Source: an uncultured Acidobacteriota bacterium (lineage in GTDB: Bacteria > Acidobacteriota > JAAYUB01). From it: a stretch of DNA of 14,764 bases. The position numbers and the translations under genes were made by a program. Under the pieces are notes generated by a model that ran no database searches, was not told where the DNA came from, and worked only from the letters and a program-made list of their open reading frames with translations. The stretch spans positions 1 through 14,764 of the forward strand of contig CALAMB010000306.1 in NCBI GenBank assembly GCA_937925645.1. The letters run 5' to 3'. This document shows, in pieces, positions 1 to 5,784 of the stretch. Numbering within the stretch: position 1 is the first letter of the stretch; the number at the start of each line of letters is the position of its first letter.

Positions 1-7
1 CCCTCGC

Positions 8-26
8 GCCGCTCGCTGCCGCTCGC
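8..26. repeat. Direct repeat of GCCGCTCGC
   Basis: The 9-mer GCCGCTCGC occurs at 8-16 and again at 18-26, separated by one base, and a partly similar GC-rich run begins at 1. It may be the end of a longer repeat cut by the window edge. Function unknown. Confidence 0.5.
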
Positions 27-81
27 GGTACCTCCCGCCTGCCGGCTGTTTGATCTTGCTCATGGCTTCAGTAAAATAATC

Positions 82-98
82 CTGCCAAAAATTGGCAG
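82..98 (-). terminator. Small hairpin, possible minus-strand terminator
   Basis: CTGCCAA (82-88) and TTGGCAG (92-98) form a perfect 7-bp stem with a 3-nt loop. Read on the minus strand the stem is followed by GATTATTTTAC, a weak U-rich tail. It lies about 300 bp downstream of the small membrane-protein gene, so it could end that transcript, but the link is only positional. Confidence 0.3.
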
Positions 99-117
99 AA
101 AATCGGGAGTAGCTGAG

Positions 118-153
118 TAATCGTGATCGGAATCGTATTCGTAATCGTGATCG
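118..153. repeat. Six tandem hexamers of the form NNWTCG
   Basis: The units are TAATCG, TGATCG, GAATCG, TATTCG, TAATCG and TGATCG, without gaps. Only the first three bases vary; TCG is constant at the end of each unit. This is a short degenerate tandem repeat in non-coding DNA. Confidence 0.8.
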
Positions 154-280
154 ATGCTCGGGTCTCGTTCCCGTCCGGTCGGCTGTTGCCCGTAATCGGC
201 ACCACCCGGCCGTTCGCCGGAGCCGCTTTGCAATCAGGGGCGCACTCAGCGACCTCTCGGCCGGAAGCCGCGAGGAACCA

Positions 281-295
281 CAGGCGGAACGCCTG
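281..295. repeat. CAGGCG-GAA-CGCCTG palindrome
   Basis: CAGGCG (281-286) and CGCCTG (290-295) are perfect inverted arms around GAA. In non-coding DNA such a GC-rich palindrome could be a REP-like intergenic repeat unit. There is only one copy in this window, so family membership cannot be shown here. Confidence 0.4.
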
Positions 296-394
296 CACCA
301 CCGCAAAGTCGCGGCCATCGGTCGCGGGGTACAACGGGCCGCGTTCGTCGAACGCGGCGTACGGACGATGAAGCGGGACGGGAAGATGCGGTTA

Positions 395-658
395 TCAAAC
401 CAGGGCGTAAATGATGAAAACCACCAGGGCCAGATTGATGGACACGATCCAGCTGTGGAACAGGGGTCCTGTCCTACCGGTCTCCGCCCGAGTGATGGCT
501 CTGTACCGGCTGAGATAGCTGGGGATCATCATCCGCAACCAGATGAAGCTCACCCGCTCGCCGCGCCGGCGCAGGGCCTCGTAGATGCACACGGCCGTCC
601 CGACGGCCCAGAATACGCTGGCCAAACCCAACAACAGGATAATTTGTTGCATCGTCAT
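395..658 (-). CDS. Small two-helix membrane protein, 87 aa
   Basis: I do not recognise a named family. The protein has a hydrophobic segment at about residues 4-27 and a second at about 69-86. Between them is a basic linker with RRRGER, MIPSYLSRYR and ITRAETGR, which suggests a helical hairpin in the inner membrane with a cytoplasmic loop by the positive-inside rule. The ATG at 658 is preceded by AGGAGG (complement of 665-670) at a spacing of six bases, so the start is well supported. It lies downstream of the symporter gene on the same strand, with a 298-bp gap, so co-transcription is uncertain. Some bacterial symporters of that family need a small partner protein (the MetP/MetS case in Corynebacterium). 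Such a role is possible here, but no sequence similarity supports it. Confidence 0.75.
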   Translation of the reverse strand: MTMQQIILLLGLASVFWAVGTAVCIYEALRRRGERVSFIWLRMMIPSYLSRYRAITRAETGRTGPLFHSWIVSINLALVVFIIYALV

Positions 659-956
659 GGCGGTCCTCCTGCAAGCCGTCTACCGTCACGGCGATAGTTT
701 GCATAGAGCGGCCCGGATTTCAAAAGTCGGCTAATAGACGAAATTGGGTCTCGAAATCGGGTTTGAAATCTGGTCGGACCTCGGCATTTGGCTGATAATG
801 TGAGCTTTGGTGCAAATATCGGGTTCAATCTGCTGCTTAAATGGCGTTTTTGACCGTAAAAACCGTTTTTTGGCACCGTCCGCCGCGTTCCGCGCGGAAT
901 GGAAGCGGCGCCGCGCATCGGCGTCTCCCGAAATCGGTCAAAGATCAGGAACCGGT
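659..956. other. Intergenic region with near-tandem GAAAT repeats
   Basis: This 298-bp gap holds no supported gene. It contains three imperfect 12-13-bp direct repeats at 740-752, 753-763 and 764-775, each starting GAAAT and ending in a GGGT or TGGT element. It also has an A/T-run segment around 843-875 (complementary runs of T and A around GACCGT) that could be a weak terminator for the minus-strand symporter gene. The promoter of the 87-aa gene must lie here if that gene is transcribed separately, but I see no strong one. Confidence 0.5.
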
Positions 957-2636
957 TTACGTGGGACCCTGGCCGTGCTTGCGGCGCCAGGCCCTGTGGA
1001 TCATCCAGAAGGTGACGCCGGCGAAGACGGCCATCAGGACGCGGGCGCCCCACAGATAGGGTTTGTCCGCCGCCGGCTTGCCCTCCATCAGCAGCTGGCC
1101 CACCGCCTCCTGCCAGGTCCAGGTCACAAGCAGCACCAGGATGTAGAGCGGGGTGACGTACTTGAGCACGAACTTGTAGATCCGGGGCACCCGCAGGTCC
1201 GCGCCCTGGTGCATGTCGGCCCAACTGCGTTCGATGCCGAACACCCACGAAAAGAGCACGATCTCGATGGCGGTGAGGACAACCAGGAAGAACGTGCCGG
1301 CCCAGAAATCGAGCTCGTCCAGGAAGCCGTGGCGGAAGAAGGCGACCACGAGCAACGTGCTGGAGACGGCGATGCCCATGACCGTGTTCACGGCGCGGGG
1401 GCGACGCCAGCCGAACTCATCCTCGAGGAAAGCCACGGCCGGCTGGGCCAGGGCCACCGATGTGGTGATGCCGGCGATGAAAAGCAGGCCGAACCACAGC
1501 CCGCCGAACAGCTGCCCCATCGGAATTTGCTGGAAGATGACCGGCATCGTCTGGAAGCCCAGGTTGTAGGCGCCCTCCCGGGCGATGACCTGAGTTTCCG
1601 CCAAGCCGAAAAAAGCCACCGCCACCGGAATGGCGATGGTGCCGCCCAGCACCACCTCGGCGCACTCGTTCGTCGAGCCCGTGCTCAACCCGTTCAGGGT
1701 GATGTCGTCCTGCTCCCGCAGGTACGATGCGTACATGTTGATGGTGCCCTGGCCCAGGCTCAGGGTGAAGAAAATCTGCCCGGCGGCGGCCAGCCAGACC
1801 GATGCCTGCCCCAGCCGGCTCAGGTCGGGGTTCCAGATGTAGGCCAGTCCCGTGGCGACGCTCCAGTCTGGCTGCGCCGGATCGGGCGCGCCCAGCGTGA
1901 GCACCCGCACCGCCAGGGCGATGCCGAACACGAAAAGCAGCGGCATGCCGATCTTGGCCAGCACCTCGATCCCCTTGGAGATGCCCCGGTAGAGGCAGAA
2001 GTAGTTGATGGTCAGGGTCAGGGCCAGGAAGCCGAGTGCCGTCAGGATCGACGGGAAGTCGGCGCTGGCCTCCACACCTTGGAAGCCGCGGAGGAACTCC
2101 CCCATGGCCGCGCGGTCGGTCTTGCCGGCGTAGCGGCCGGTCAGGGAGAACCATGAAAACGCCATGCACCACGACTCGACGAACACGTAGTAGACGAGGA
2201 TGGTAAACGGAGTCATGATCCCGAGAAAGCCGAGATATTTGGCCGCCGGGTGCTTCCACATCGCGGCGAACATGCCGGGCGTGGTGCCGTGGCCGCGGAC
2301 TCCGCCGTGGCGGCCGATGGTCCATTCCACCCACATCATGGGAATGCCCAGCAGCAGCAGAGCCAAAAAATACGGAATCATGAAGGCGCCGCCGCCATTG
2401 CCGGCGGCCTGGACCGGGAAGCGCAGGAAATTGCCCAGCCCGACGGCGTTGCCGGCCATGGCCAGGATCAGCCCCACCCGGCTGGCCCACCGGTCACGAT
2501 CAGGATCTGCCCCGGCGGAGAGCGTGCGCCGGCCACCGAACAGAACGCGGGAGAAGCAGTAAACCACCAATGAGATGATGGCGCCCCATCCCAGGCACAG
2601 GAACACCCAACCGGCCGTGGTCAGTCCTTGGGCCAT
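957..2636 (-). CDS. Sodium:neurotransmitter symporter family transporter (LeuT-like), 559 aa
   Basis: This is a sodium-coupled amino-acid or amine importer of the inner membrane, with the LeuT fold. From about residue 49 it follows Aquifex LeuT closely: the TM1 signature N63-A-V-G-L-G-N69 with R72, the YY pair at 149-150, F290-T291-S293 of TM6 and N323 of TM7 are all present, so both sodium sites look intact. The position matching LeuT F259 is Q296 (motif SLGQG), which lines the substrate pocket and implies a substrate different from leucine. Residues 9-33 form an additional hydrophobic helix absent from LeuT, giving about 13 membrane segments. The ATG at 2636 has GGAGG (complement of 2646-2650) nine bases upstream. 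The stop of the PIN-like gene is 40 bp upstream, so the two are probably co-transcribed. Confidence 0.95.
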   Translation of the reverse strand: MAQGLTTAGWVFLCLGWGAIISLVVYCFSRVLFGGRRTLSAGADPDRDRWASRVGLILAMAGNAVGLGNFLRFPVQAAGNGGGAFMIPYFLALLLLGIPMMWVEWTIGRHGGVRGHGTTPGMFAAMWKHPAAKYLGFLGIMTPFTILVYYVFVESWCMAFSWFSLTGRYAGKTDRAAMGEFLRGFQGVEASADFPSILTALGFLALTLTINYFCLYRGISKGIEVLAKIGMPLLFVFGIALAVRVLTLGAPDPAQPDWSVATGLAYIWNPDLSRLGQASVWLAAAGQIFFTLSLGQGTINMYASYLREQDDITLNGLSTGSTNECAEVVLGGTIAIPVAVAFFGLAETQVIAREGAYNLGFQTMPVIFQQIPMGQLFGGLWFGLLFIAGITTSVALAQPAVAFLEDEFGWRRPRAVNTVMGIAVSSTLLVVAFFRHGFLDELDFWAGTFFLVVLTAIEIVLFSWVFGIERSWADMHQGADLRVPRIYKFVLKYVTPLYILVLLVTWTWQEAVGQLLMEGKPAADKPYLWGARVLMAVFAGVTFWMIHRAWRRKHGQGPT

Positions 2637-2676
2637 GAACCTTCGCCTCCGCGCGGAATTCTCCCGATGTTAGAGT

Positions 2677-3270
2677 TTAGAAATGATAAATCAGCTTGTT
2701 GTTCTCTTCCGCGAGCTTGTTCTGGACAAACAGAGAGTCGATCACCGTGTTGACCGTCGTCTCGTTCTCCTTTTTGAGAAAGAGCCCGTGGATGTGCTGA
2801 TGGAGGGTCTTGCGGGTGCGGGGGCGGCGGTTCTTGTCGATTTTTGACAGGTTTTCCATCACCTTGGATACCAGTTCGTGGTTGAGGGGCAGCAACTCGC
2901 TCCGCTTGGCCAGTTCCATGATGCTGTTGATCCGGCGGCAGGCGATGTGATGTCGCTTCACGTGGCGGACGAGCGGATCGAAGCCCGTGTCCTTGGAGAG
3001 AATGATGAAGGACGCCGCGTGCTGGGCGGCGGCGCTGAGCCGGCCCAGGTAGAATGCGATGTGGAAGTCCAGGGCGTTCTTGCCGCTGCCCTCGATCTTG
3101 ACCCACTCGATGGAGCCCCCGAACTCCTGAGCCGACTGGACCAGCTCGAAGGGGATCTTTTGCTGGCTGTCGCCGACAAAGATCTTGATCTCGATGTCAT
3201 GGTCCTTCAACGCCGGCAAGTCGATGTTTTGAATGTTCTCGAAATCGATGAACAACACGGTTTTGGCCAT
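2677..3270 (-). CDS. PIN/NYN-like domain protein with C-terminal winged-helix-like region, 197 aa
   Basis: The N-terminal domain (about 1-125) starts with the strand VLFIDFENIQ, the opening of PIN-like (NYN-type) metal-dependent ribonucleases. Candidate metal ligands are D9, E11, D68 (in NALDFHIAFYLG), D94 and D98 (in LSKDTGFDPL). The family as a whole cleaves RNA; the target is unknown. Residues 150-197 (RKTLHQHIHGLF...NKLIYHF) look like a small winged-helix RNA- or DNA-binding tail. I chose the MAKT start at 3270. The upstream ATG at 3282 overlaps an extended -10 element (3278-3283), and neither start has a clear ribosome site, so the message may be leaderless. It probably forms a transcript with the symporter 40 bp downstream. 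It carries no toxin-like partner. Confidence 0.85.
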   Translation of the reverse strand: MAKTVLFIDFENIQNIDLPALKDHDIEIKIFVGDSQQKIPFELVQSAQEFGGSIEWVKIEGSGKNALDFHIAFYLGRLSAAAQHAASFIILSKDTGFDPLVRHVKRHHIACRRINSIMELAKRSELLPLNHELVSKVMENLSKIDKNRRPRTRKTLHQHIHGLFLKKENETTVNTVIDSLFVQNKLAEENNKLIYHF

Positions 3271-3277
3271 GGACCGG

Positions 3278-3286
3278 ATCATACCA
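3278..3286 (-). promoter_or_regulatory. Extended -10 promoter (TGG-TATGAT)
   Basis: On the minus strand TATGAT (complement of 3278-3283) is preceded by TGG, an extended -10 element, with no good -35 at 17 bp. Transcription would start near 3271, within a base or two of the MAKT start codon, which suggests leaderless translation of the PIN-like gene. Confidence 0.4.
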
Positions 3287-3311
3287 TCAATTCGAAAGAA
3301 AGGCGAGTCGA

Positions 3312-3332
3312 TCGGCGATGTTCATTCGCCGA
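3312..3332 (-). terminator. Hairpin downstream of the receiver-domain gene
   Basis: TCGGCGA (3312-3318) and TCGCCGA (3326-3332) form a 7-bp stem with a 7-nt loop between the receiver-domain gene and the PIN-like gene. The T-rich stretch on the minus strand begins only about 13 bases later, so it is a weak terminator candidate. Confidence 0.3.
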
Positions 3333-3364
3333 AGCGGACAGCCGCGGCAACCGGCGGGTCGGAG

Positions 3365-3757
3365 CTATTTTTTCTTTTCGGCGAGCACCTGGCGGACGGT
3401 CTTGATCAGGTCTTCCGGAGCGACCGGTTTTTCGAGAAAATGGCTGACGGGGAGCCATTTCTTGTCTTCGTCGCGGGAGAATTTCCACTTGTCGCTCATG
3501 TATTCCCGTACGCACGTGAGCATGATCACCGGCACGCTGGGGAACTTGATGTCGATGTCGCGAGACAGGTCGAAGCCCGAATCGAAATCCTCCATCATGC
3601 AATCCAGCAGCATCACGTCCGGCGTGGATTGATGCAGAACCTCCCAGGCCTCCTTGGCGGAGTATGCCGGAGTGACGGTGTATCCCTCGGCTTCCAGGAC
3701 CATGGTGGTGGCGACCACGAAATCGCGATCATCATCGACCAGCAGGATGTTGGCCAT
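3365..3757 (-). CDS. Stand-alone response regulator receiver protein, 130 aa
   Basis: This is a complete CheY-like receiver domain with nothing attached. It has the acidic pair D8/D9 (ILLVDDD), phospho-acceptor D52 (VMLLDCMMED), T81 in the VIMLTC strand and K110 in FLEKPVAPEDL. It should accept phosphate from a histidine kinase and act by protein-protein contact, since it has no output domain. The loop between T81 and K110 (REYMSDKWKFSRDEDKKWLPVSH) is longer and more charged than in CheY. The ATG at 3757 has GGAGGG at a good spacing, and a TTG one codon upstream is too close to that site. No kinase lies in the window, so its partner is unknown. A good sigma-70-like promoter stands directly upstream, indicating its own transcript. 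Confidence 0.93.
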   Translation of the reverse strand: MANILLVDDDRDFVVATTMVLEAEGYTVTPAYSAKEAWEVLHQSTPDVMLLDCMMEDFDSGFDLSRDIDIKFPSVPVIMLTCVREYMSDKWKFSRDEDKKWLPVSHFLEKPVAPEDLIKTVRQVLAEKKK

Positions 3758-3787
3758 CAAGCCCTCCAGGTAGCGGTGTTTGTCAAC

Positions 3788-3816
3788 ATTCTAGCAAAAC
3801 ACGCCGATTCTGGCAA
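3788..3816 (-). promoter_or_regulatory. Sigma-70-like promoter of the receiver-domain gene
   Basis: On the minus strand TTGCCA (complement of 3811-3816), a 17-bp spacer and TAGAAT (complement of 3788-3793) with a TGC extension just before it give one of the best housekeeping promoters in the window. The start of transcription would be near 3780, about 23 bases before the ATG. Confidence 0.65.
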
Positions 3817-3894
3817 TTTGAGTCTCAAGTTTCACCAAACTCGCGCCGGTCTGATCGCGGGGAGACACTGTGCCGATCCGCGTGCTGCCGGCGG

Positions 3895-4437
3895 TCAGAC
3901 CGGCGGCCGGTCGAAGAAGGGATTCTTAGCCGTGGCGCTGAGCGGGATGCCGTAGATGATGACCGTGTCGGGGCCCAGCCAGCCCAGCTCCTTGACCGCC
4001 TGGCCGATGGTGTACATGACCCGGGTGTCCACCCGGTGGTCGGCGGCCACGCCCACGGCGGATCCCACGGCGATTCCCAGGTCGCCGGTGTTGAACACGC
4101 ACGGCACGCCCGGATGCTCCGCCTTGGCTTCGCAGTTCGGAAATCCGCACATGCCGCAGATCTTGAGGCCGAACGGGGCGATCCGCGTGCCGAGCAACAC
4201 GACCGCGTCGGCGTGGGCGAGGTTGTCCGCGTCCCGCTCGAAAAAGGCCACGCCGCCGCGCCGGCCTAAGGCCCGCATGGTGTCGGCCAGAACGGCGATT
4301 TCGTCACCGTCCACAACGGCGGCCACCAGATTGTCGATTCCTCGTCCCTTCGGGGCGGTGCGGGCGGCCACCAGCATGGCCCGCGCCGTTTCGAGCACGC
4401 GGGCCCGGCGGACTGCGTCATAGGTATGCAACGTCAT
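3895..4437 (-). CDS. DUF2148 ferredoxin-like protein, 180 aa
   Basis: This matches the DUF2148 family, small proteins annotated as containing a ferredoxin domain and of unknown reaction. The diagnostic segment is LKICGMCGFPNC followed by PCVFNTGDLGIAVGSAV, with cysteines C94, C97, C102 and C113, a likely Fe-S ligand set. The N-terminal half (about 15-90) is the family's alpha/beta part, with GRGIDNL and ADAVVLLGT. An ORF open further upstream is misleading: AGGAGGC stands just before the ATG at 4437, and the residues before it are unlike the family. The start lies 55 bp after the stop of the DUF1028 gene on the same strand, so the two probably share a transcript. Confidence 0.88.
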   Translation of the reverse strand: MTLHTYDAVRRARVLETARAMLVAARTAPKGRGIDNLVAAVVDGDEIAVLADTMRALGRRGGVAFFERDADNLAHADAVVLLGTRIAPFGLKICGMCGFPNCEAKAEHPGVPCVFNTGDLGIAVGSAVGVAADHRVDTRVMYTIGQAVKELGWLGPDTVIIYGIPLSATAKNPFFDRPPV

Positions 4438-4492
4438 GGTGCCTCCTTGCGGTGTTCCAATTCCTGATGTCTCCGGTGTGCCGGCGGTTCGT

Positions 4493-5599
4493 TCAGGGCT
4501 GCGGCGGTTTCGGCCGGAAATAATACGCCTGCCGGAGCGCTTCGACGAAGCGGCGGTCCACCAGTCCGCGGGCGTTCCCCTCGTACTCCAGACCGTGGGC
4601 CTTGCGGAACGCGTCCACCGCGTCCATCGCTTCGCCGTCGTACAGGGCGAAGGCGGTTTCGAACGCGGTCCGCCGCGCGCGGAATTCGGCCAGCCGCACC
4701 TCATACCCCTTCGGGTCGCTGGTGCGCAGCGACTCCGGGATGTCGTACCGCGGCGGTTCGGGGAAAGCGGCCAGTTCGCGGCGCCAGAATCCCAGCGCGT
4801 GGAGCATCCGCTTGAGTTCGACGACGTCGCTGCCCCGGATTTCGGAAAACTCCCGCCAGCCCAGCCGGCCGGACGTCCGGTAATAGATCCGTTTCAGCTC
4901 CACGACCGGTTCGGGATGCTCGCCCACCTCGATGGCCAGGCTGATATGATCGCCGCCGCGGCCGGGATGGTCCGGGTCGGCCACCTTGACGGCAGCGGAC
5001 TGGAACAGACCCCGTCGCTTGTCGCCGCCGAGCGCCTGGCCGGCCTCCAGCGCCAGGATGAGCCGCTCCGCCAGCGGCATGCCGGTGCCCTCGGTTTTTT
5101 CAAAACTGTCGGCCACCGCCGCCACCACCTCCGGTCCCACCATGATGTTGGCCTGGACGGTGTAATTTTTCCCCTGTCGATCGCCGGCCCAGGCGCCGCA
5201 GGCGGCGCCGGTGAACGCGGCCGCTTCACCCTTCATGTTGATGAGGCCGAGCTGTCGCCGGTCGGCGCCGGCGTCGTCGGCGAGGAGGCGGCGGATCGCC
5301 TCGGCGGGCGGGACGCCGTCTTTGAGCAGGTCCAGCCCGCGGCGGCCGTATTCCACGACGGTCCACGACTGGGTGGCGGCGGCGCCGACTCCGGCTTCGA
5401 CCCAAGGCACCGCCCGACCCACGAAGGGGACCCGGGTGGTCACCGCGGCGCCGCTCTCGCCGGTGGCCGGATCGATGGCGCAGATCGAGAAGGTGGCGAA
5501 CAAGGTTTCATCCGCGGGACACGCCGGCGCCGGTGCGGCGGCGCACAGACCGAACAGCACGGCCCACGAGACATACAGGATCAGGGGGCGGGGAATCAT
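4493..5599 (-). CDS. Exported DUF1028 protein with C-terminal peptidoglycan-binding-like domain, 368 aa
   Basis: Residues 1-26 look like a signal peptide (hydrophobic run 6-22, then APAPA before C27), so the protein is exported; the lipobox is poor and a lipoprotein is less likely. Residues about 33-245 match DUF1028, an Ntn-hydrolase-like family of unknown substrate: FSICAIDPATGESGAAV, GVGAAATQSW, GDRQGKNYTVQANIMVG and GRGGDHISLAIEV. Residues about 255-365 fit the putative peptidoglycan-binding domain often fused to DUF1028 (VVELKRMLHALGFW, then VDAFRKAHGLEYEG and FVEALRQAYY). The ATG at 5599 is preceded by AAGGAGG; the longer ORF reaching 5662 has no ribosome site and spoils the signal peptide. 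It is the first gene of a likely two-gene unit with the DUF2148 gene. Confidence 0.9.
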   Translation of the reverse strand: MIPRPLILYVSWAVLFGLCAAAPAPACPADETLFATFSICAIDPATGESGAAVTTRVPFVGRAVPWVEAGVGAAATQSWTVVEYGRRGLDLLKDGVPPAEAIRRLLADDAGADRRQLGLINMKGEAAAFTGAACGAWAGDRQGKNYTVQANIMVGPEVVAAVADSFEKTEGTGMPLAERLILALEAGQALGGDKRRGLFQSAAVKVADPDHPGRGGDHISLAIEVGEHPEPVVELKRIYYRTSGRLGWREFSEIRGSDVVELKRMLHALGFWRRELAAFPEPPRYDIPESLRTSDPKGYEVRLAEFRARRTAFETAFALYDGEAMDAVDAFRKAHGLEYEGNARGLVDRRFVEALRQAYYFRPKPPQP

Positions 5600-5627
5600 G
5601 CGGCCTCCTTGATGGGGTTTCGCCCTT

Positions 5628-5656
5628 ACCATACCCCGGCGGCGATTCACCGGCAA
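5628..5656 (-). promoter_or_regulatory. Sigma-70-like promoter of the DUF1028-DUF2148 unit
   Basis: On the minus strand TTGCCG (complement of 5651-5656), a 17-bp spacer and TATGGT (complement of 5628-5633) stand about 30-55 bases before the DUF1028 ATG. The predicted start is near 5621. Fair match, not experimentally grounded. Confidence 0.45.
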
Positions 5657-5713
5657 GATCAAACCGCGGGGTTCTGAGCGGGGCTGAAGGTTCCCCCGAC
5701 GCTCACCTTGGGG

Positions 5714-5719
5714 TACAAT
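5714..5719 (+). promoter_or_regulatory. Candidate -10 box of the ProRS-like gene
   Basis: TACAAT at 5714-5719 is a good -10 hexamer in otherwise GC-rich DNA, 65 bases before the ATG at 5785. No convincing -35 stands 16-18 bp upstream, so the assignment is tentative. Confidence 0.3.
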
Positions 5720-5784
5720 CAGCCGGAGTTCCCGCTTGTCGGGGCGCGGATATTCCGACGGCTGAATCAGGCAGGAGGTGCACC

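Larger units (their letters stand above)
1..394. other. Left-edge intergenic region without a supported gene
   Basis: I see no convincing gene here. The two overlapping short ORFs on opposite strands (123-371 plus, 68-334 minus) have no ribosome site worth the name, no recognisable domain and low-complexity translations driven by a hexamer repeat. The stretch does hold structure: a 9-bp direct repeat at the very edge, a small hairpin at 82-98, six tandem hexamers at 118-153 and a CAGGCG-GAA-CGCCTG palindrome at 281-295. These features suggest an intergenic repeat element or its remnants, not a gene. Confidence 0.6.

Noticed and set aside
123..371. Short plus-strand ORF of 82 codons in the left-edge region
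   Set aside because: Its N-terminal part is translated hexamer repeat, there is no ribosome site, and the opposite strand is equally open.
807..2156. Long plus-strand ORF opposite the transporter
   Set aside because: The minus strand encodes an unmistakable LeuT-like transporter; the plus-strand translation is low-complexity and unlike any protein family.
2677..3270. PIN-like gene as the toxin of a toxin-antitoxin pair
   Set aside because: There is no small antitoxin gene beside it, and the protein is longer than VapC toxins, with an added C-terminal winged-helix-like tail.
4438..4704. N-terminal extension of the DUF2148 protein up to 4704
   Set aside because: The added residues are Arg/Thr/Ser-rich, overlap the end of the DUF1028 gene and lie upstream of a strong ribosome site for the ATG at 4437.
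4436..5677. Long plus-strand ORF opposite the DUF1028 gene
   Set aside because: The opposite strand has a signal peptide, a DUF1028 domain and a good ribosome site; this frame has none of these.
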